Positions 5,670 through 8,328 of a DNA stretch of 8,328 nt are shown here, in pieces; position 1 is the first letter of the stretch; the number at the start of each line of letters is the position of its first letter. The DNA comes from Rhodosalinus sp041685465 (GTDB lineage: Bacteria; Pseudomonadota; Alphaproteobacteria; Rhodobacterales; Rhodobacteraceae), in NCBI RefSeq assembly GCF_041685465.1, contig NZ_JAWLFS010000133.1:1-8328 (forward strand), written 5' to 3'. The notes under the pieces were generated by a model. The model worked only from the letters and a program-made list of their open reading frames with translations, was not told the DNA's origin and ran no database searches. The translations under genes were made by a program, and so were the position numbers.

Positions 5670-6521
5670 TCAAACGCCGTGGCTCCGGTCGTAGATGTTG
5701 GGCGCGGGCGGCGTCCAGCCGGCGAGCGCGCCCTCGGCCGGTGCGAAGATCTGCACAACGAGCGGATGGCAGCCGGCGGCGTCGCTCGAATGCTCGGCCG
5801 AGCAGTCGCCCCCCGGACAGGCGCTCAGCGCCCCCAAGAGATCGATCTCGGCGAAGAAATCGAGGTGATCGCCCGGACGCACCGGGCTCGCCTTCATGAA
5901 GTACTGTCCCGTCTCGCGGGTGAAGCCCGTGCACATGAAGACGTTGAGCACGTCGTGCACCTGCCCCTCGGCCTCCGCGATCGACAGCCCCGTCTCGGCG
6001 GCGAGCGCGCGGGTGAGGTTCGAATGGCAGCAGTGGTGATATGCCCCGCCGTCGGAGAGCAGCGCGTGGGTATAGGGATCGCAGCGCGTCCCGATGACGT
6101 CGTGCACCCGGCCGCCGTAGGCATCCGTGCCGTACCAGTCGAGCGTGTCCTCGACGATCGTCGCCATCGGCCGCAGATGCGGAAAAGCACTCCACATCCG
6201 GTCACCCGCTGTCAGGTGCGTGCCGTGCAGCGCCCGCGTCTTGCCGGAGTAGAAGCGCTCCGAAAGATCCGCGGCGTTCCAGAGGTTCAGGTCGCCGACC
6301 TGCGGCCCCTCGACGCTGAGGATACGGAAGAAATGGCCCGCCGGGACACGGAAGCAGCGCGCCTCGCGCGGGGGGACGCGGATCTCGTCCACCTTGCGCG
6401 CGCCGGCCAGCGCGCCGCGGTAGAGGGACAGGTCCGGCGCGGGCAGGCTGTCGTCGGGATAGGCGATGACCGGTTCAACGGCGCGGCGCGTCGCGGCATC
6501 GGCGGGGGCCGGTCGGGGCAT
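5670..6521 (-). CDS. DUF1989 / urea carboxylase-associated family protein
   Basis: Cytosolic protein of 283 residues from the DUF1989 family, usually annotated urea carboxylase-associated protein. Visible family features are RVPAGHFFRILSVEGPQVGDLNLWN (58-82, motif core GDLNLWN), CDPYTHALLSDGGAYHHCCH (147-166) with Cys147 and the His162-His163-Cys164-Cys165-His166 cluster, DVLNVFMCTGFT (190-201), and a late ACPGGDCS motif with Cys235 and Cys240. The Cys/His clusters suggest a bound metal. Characterised relatives (CgdA/CgdB) form a carboxyguanidine deiminase beside guanidine carboxylase and allophanate hydrolase; none of those genes is seen here and only one DUF1989 gene is present, so the substrate is unknown. 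The ATG at 6521 follows AAAGAGGAG at good spacing. A small ORF ends 66 bases upstream on the same strand. Family call is strong; function is open. Confidence 0.88.
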   Translation of the reverse strand: MPRPAPADAATRRAVEPVIAYPDDSLPAPDLSLYRGALAGARKVDEIRVPPREARCFRVPAGHFFRILSVEGPQVGDLNLWNAADLSERFYSGKTRALHGTHLTAGDRMWSAFPHLRPMATIVEDTLDWYGTDAYGGRVHDVIGTRCDPYTHALLSDGGAYHHCCHSNLTRALAAETGLSIAEAEGQVHDVLNVFMCTGFTRETGQYFMKASPVRPGDHLDFFAEIDLLGALSACPGGDCSAEHSSDAAGCHPLVVQIFAPAEGALAGWTPPAPNIYDRSHGV

Positions 6522-6587
6522 GGGCAGGCTCCTCTTTCGGGTGGCACATACCCTGCCCCGGCCGGACGCCGGACAAAAGCCCTCGGC

Positions 6588-6731
6588 TCAGGCCGCGTCA
6601 GGCAGGTCGTAGCCGCTCGGCGCGGCGGGGGTCACCGGACGCCGGGTCATGTCGTAATAGGCCCATGCCTCGTCCAGAAGCTGCAGCGCACGGGTGGCAG
6701 CGCCGTCGTCGGTCTTGTGGTGGTCGGTCAT
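6588..6731 (-). CDS. Small hypothetical protein, 47 residues
   Basis: Not recognised. The frame from the ATG at 6731 encodes 47 residues: a hydrophilic start (MTDHHKTDDGA), a helix-like stretch ATRALQLLDEAWAYYDMTRR (12-31), and a proline-rich tail ending SGYDLPDAA. No membrane segment or signal peptide. It reads the same way as the DUF1989 gene 66 bases downstream and could share its transcript. The frame stays open upstream to an ATG at 6812, but that extension is cysteine-rich (MCMRCHAGDACLSLVC) and unlike a normal N-terminus. The ribosome site before 6731 is weak (a GGGAGGA lies nearly 30 bases away), the main argument against a gene. The balanced amino-acid make-up and gap filling argue for it. 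Confidence 0.5.
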   Translation of the reverse strand: MTDHHKTDDGAATRALQLLDEAWAYYDMTRRPVTPAAPSGYDLPDAA

Positions 6732-6845
6732 GATGGTGGTCTTTCGGTCAGGGGAAGTCCTCCCACACACGAGAGATAGGCACGCGTCGCCGGCATGGCA
6801 TCGCATACACATGCAGTTTCGGATTGCGCTGCGTGCAAGTTACGT

Positions 6846-6861
6846 CACGGCAAAAGCCGTG
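6846..6861 (-). terminator. Hairpin directly after the ZIP gene
   Basis: On the minus strand CACGGC-TTTT-GCCGTG is a perfect 6-base-pair stem with a T4 loop, two bases after the ZIP transporter stop codon. Position suits the end of the sdhB-ZIP transcript. Only a broken T-rich stretch (ACGTAACTT) follows, so termination efficiency is uncertain. Confidence 0.4.
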
Positions 6862-6863
6862 TG

Positions 6864-7586
6864 TCACCCGATCGCCAGATGCCCGCCGAGGCCAAGCGCA
6901 AAGCCCGCCACCGCGCCGAGCGGCGGCAGCCAGTGCCCGGGCGCACGGGCCTGCGGCGCGATGTCCTGAAAGACGAGGTAGAGGATGCCGCCCGCCGCCG
7001 TCAGCATGATCGCACCAAGCACGCCGGGCAGATCGGCGAGCACGAAGAGACCCAAGGCGGCCGCCCCCGGCCCGACCGCGGCGAGCGCGGCAAAGAGGCC
7101 GACCACGCGGCCGGGGGGCTGGCGCCGCGCCTCCTCGATCTCGTTGAAGGCAGCGTAGCCTTCGGGCAGATTCTGCAGGAAGATCAGCCCGGCGAGCAGC
7201 ATCGCCGTGCCCAGATCGACGGCGAGCAACGCGCCGAGCGCCGCCGCCTCCGGCAGATAGTCGAGCAACATCGCCAGAAGCTGCGCCCCCGCGCCCCCCT
7301 TCGCCTCGACCGCGCGATCGACGGCGAAGAAGATCAGACCGCCGACGAGGACGCAGAGGACCGCGACCACCCCCGGCAGCGCCTCCGCGCCGTCCGGCAC
7401 GAGCACCAGTGCCACCGCCGACAGGAGCGCGCCACCGCCGAAGGCGGTGACGCCATGGCGCACCTCGAGGGCGATCAGCGGATCGTCGATCCGCTCGACG
7501 CGCGCCGCCAGTGCGCCCAGCGGCATGGCGAGCCCGGCCCCGCCGGCGAGCAGGAGCGCGGGCCAGAGCGGCGCCGCGCCCTCCAT
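6864..7586 (-). CDS. ZIP-family metal transporter, non-canonical metal site
   Basis: Integral membrane protein of 240 residues, predicted to move divalent metal ions (zinc, iron or similar) into the cytoplasm. About seven to eight hydrophobic helices can be drawn. ZIP hallmarks are the helix HGVTAFGGGALLSAVALVLVP (44-64), the two central motifs LDYLPEA (108-114) and LQNLPEG (137-143), and LYLVFQDIAPQA (202-213). In typical ZIPs the two central motifs carry the metal-binding histidine (HNxPEG, HExPxE); here those positions are Asp109 and Gln138, while Pro-Glu is kept. The metal, or even transport activity, is therefore uncertain. The ATG lies one base after the sdhB stop (TGAGATG) and has no separate ribosome site, so it is probably translated by coupling to sdhB. 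Family call is fairly strong. Confidence 0.8.
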   Translation of the reverse strand: MEGAAPLWPALLLAGGAGLAMPLGALAARVERIDDPLIALEVRHGVTAFGGGALLSAVALVLVPDGAEALPGVVAVLCVLVGGLIFFAVDRAVEAKGGAGAQLLAMLLDYLPEAAALGALLAVDLGTAMLLAGLIFLQNLPEGYAAFNEIEEARRQPPGRVVGLFAALAAVGPGAAALGLFVLADLPGVLGAIMLTAAGGILYLVFQDIAPQARAPGHWLPPLGAVAGFALGLGGHLAIG

Positions 7587-7587
7587 C

Positions 7588-8328
7588 TCAGACGGCGCGC
7601 TCGACCATCATCTTCTTGATGTTGGCGATCGCCTTCGCCGGGTTCAGCCCCTTGGGGCAGGTCTTGGCGCAGTTCATGATCGTGTGGCAGCGGTAGAGCT
7701 TGAAGGGATCTTCAAGATCGTCCAGCCGCTCGCCCGTCGCCTCGTCGCGGGAGTCGATGATCCAGCGGTAGGCATGCAGCAGCGCCGCCGGCCCGAGGTA
7801 CTTGTCGCCATTCCACCAGTAGGACGGGCAGGCCGTCGAACAACAGGCACACATCACGCATTCATAGAGACCGTCGAGCTTTTCGCGGTCCTCGATGGAC
7901 TGGCGCCATTCCTTGGCCGGGGTATTCGTCTCCGTCTCCAGCCAGGGCATGACCGCCTCGTGCTGGGCGTAGAAATGCGTGAGATCGGGGATCAGGTCCT
8001 TGACCACCGGCATGTGCGGCAGCGGGTAGATCTTCACGTCGCCCTTGACCTCGTCCATGCCGTAGATGCAGGCGAGCGTGTTGATCCCGTCGATGTTCAT
8101 CGCGCAGGAGCCGCAGATGCCTTCCCGGCAGGAGCGCCGGAAGGTCAGCGTCGGGTCGATCTCGTTCTTGATCTTGATGATCGCGTCGAGAACCATCGGC
8201 CCGCAGCTGTCCATGTCCACCCAGTAGGTGTCCACGCGCGGGTTCTCCCCGTCGTCGGGGTTCCAGCGGTAGATCTGGAACTTGCGGAGATTCGTCGCGC
8301 CCTCCGGCTTCGGCCAGGTCTTGCCGGT
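7588..8328 (-). CDS. sdhB: Succinate dehydrogenase iron-sulfur subunit, N-terminus cut by window edge
   Basis: Electron-transfer subunit of complex II, passing electrons from FAD-bound SdhA through three iron-sulfur clusters to ubiquinone at the inner membrane. The 246 visible residues begin TGKTWPKPEGATNLRKFQIY; about a dozen N-terminal residues are outside. The plant-type ferredoxin domain has SCREGICGSC plus a later Cys for the [2Fe-2S] cluster (visible residues 67, 72, 75, 87). The C-terminal domain has CVMCACCSTACP (157-168, [4Fe-4S]) and CHTIMNCAKTCP (214-225, [3Fe-4S]). All cluster cysteines are present. A GTG at 8235 is internal and not the start: the frame continues upstream with conserved sequence (FQIYRWNPDDGENPR). 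SdhB normally ends the sdhCDAB operon; here a ZIP gene follows after one base. Confidence 0.97.
   Translation of the reverse strand, partial: TGKTWPKPEGATNLRKFQIYRWNPDDGENPRVDTYWVDMDSCGPMVLDAIIKIKNEIDPTLTFRRSCREGICGSCAMNIDGINTLACIYGMDEVKGDVKIYPLPHMPVVKDLIPDLTHFYAQHEAVMPWLETETNTPAKEWRQSIEDREKLDGLYECVMCACCSTACPSYWWNGDKYLGPAALLHAYRWIIDSRDEATGERLDDLEDPFKLYRCHTIMNCAKTCPKGLNPAKAIANIKKMMVERAV

Noticed and set aside
5601..6779. 392-residue open frame on the plus strand opposite the DUF1989 gene
   Set aside because: Runs across the intergenic hairpins, DUF1989 and the small ORF with shadow-type composition; DUF1989 motifs on the other strand are clear.
6795..7619. 274-residue open frame on the plus strand opposite the ZIP gene
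   Set aside because: Very Arg/Glu/Gln-rich with no membrane segments or motifs; mirror image of hydrophobic ZIP codons.
8233..8235. GTG at 8235 as the start of sdhB
   Set aside because: The frame continues to the window edge with conserved SdhB sequence, so this valine is internal.

Overview
The window looks like a chromosomal segment of a high-GC alphaproteobacterium of the Rhodobacterales (Rhodobacter/Ruegeria type). The basis is an ethylmalonyl-CoA pathway locus (ccr and ecm together), an HvrA-type short H-NS protein, an alphaproteobacterial SdhB, strong G/C bias at third codon positions, and long GC-driven antisense reading frames opposite the real genes. No mobile element, CRISPR array, tRNA or rRNA is visible. 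The assignment comes from protein resemblance only.

Left part (1-4718): crotonyl-CoA carboxylase/reductase (minus strand, cut by the left edge), a PlsB-like membrane acyltransferase (minus), and ethylmalonyl-CoA mutase (plus). Ccr and Ecm catalyse two neighbouring committed steps of acetyl-CoA assimilation: crotonyl-CoA to ethylmalonyl-CoA, then after epimerisation to methylsuccinyl-CoA. The acyltransferase sits between them, transcribed toward ccr and divergently from ecm. The upstream regions of ccr and ecm share the decamer ACGCAACATT, in each case inside or beside a plausible promoter. This hints at common control of the two genes.

Middle part (4719-5669): after a hairpin behind ecm comes a locally AT-rich leader with a near-perfect inverted repeat. 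Next is a probable two-gene unit on the plus strand: an H-NS/HvrA-family nucleoid protein and an acylphosphatase. A strong bidirectional hairpin lies between acylphosphatase and the convergent genes to its right.

Right part (5670-8328, all minus strand): reading leftwards from the right edge, sdhB (its first codons are outside the window) is followed after one base by a ZIP-family metal transporter whose usual metal-binding histidines are replaced. Next comes a hairpin, then a probable 47-codon small gene of unknown function, then a DUF1989 (urea carboxylase-associated family) protein with no urea carboxylase or allophanate hydrolase gene in view.

Most of the window is ordinary core metabolism. 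Points worth a second look are the shared promoter motif at ccr/ecm, the odd motif III of the acyltransferase, the ZIP protein lacking canonical histidines and apparently coupled to sdhB, and the orphan DUF1989 gene with its small upstream ORF. I did not find a convincing new multi-gene system.
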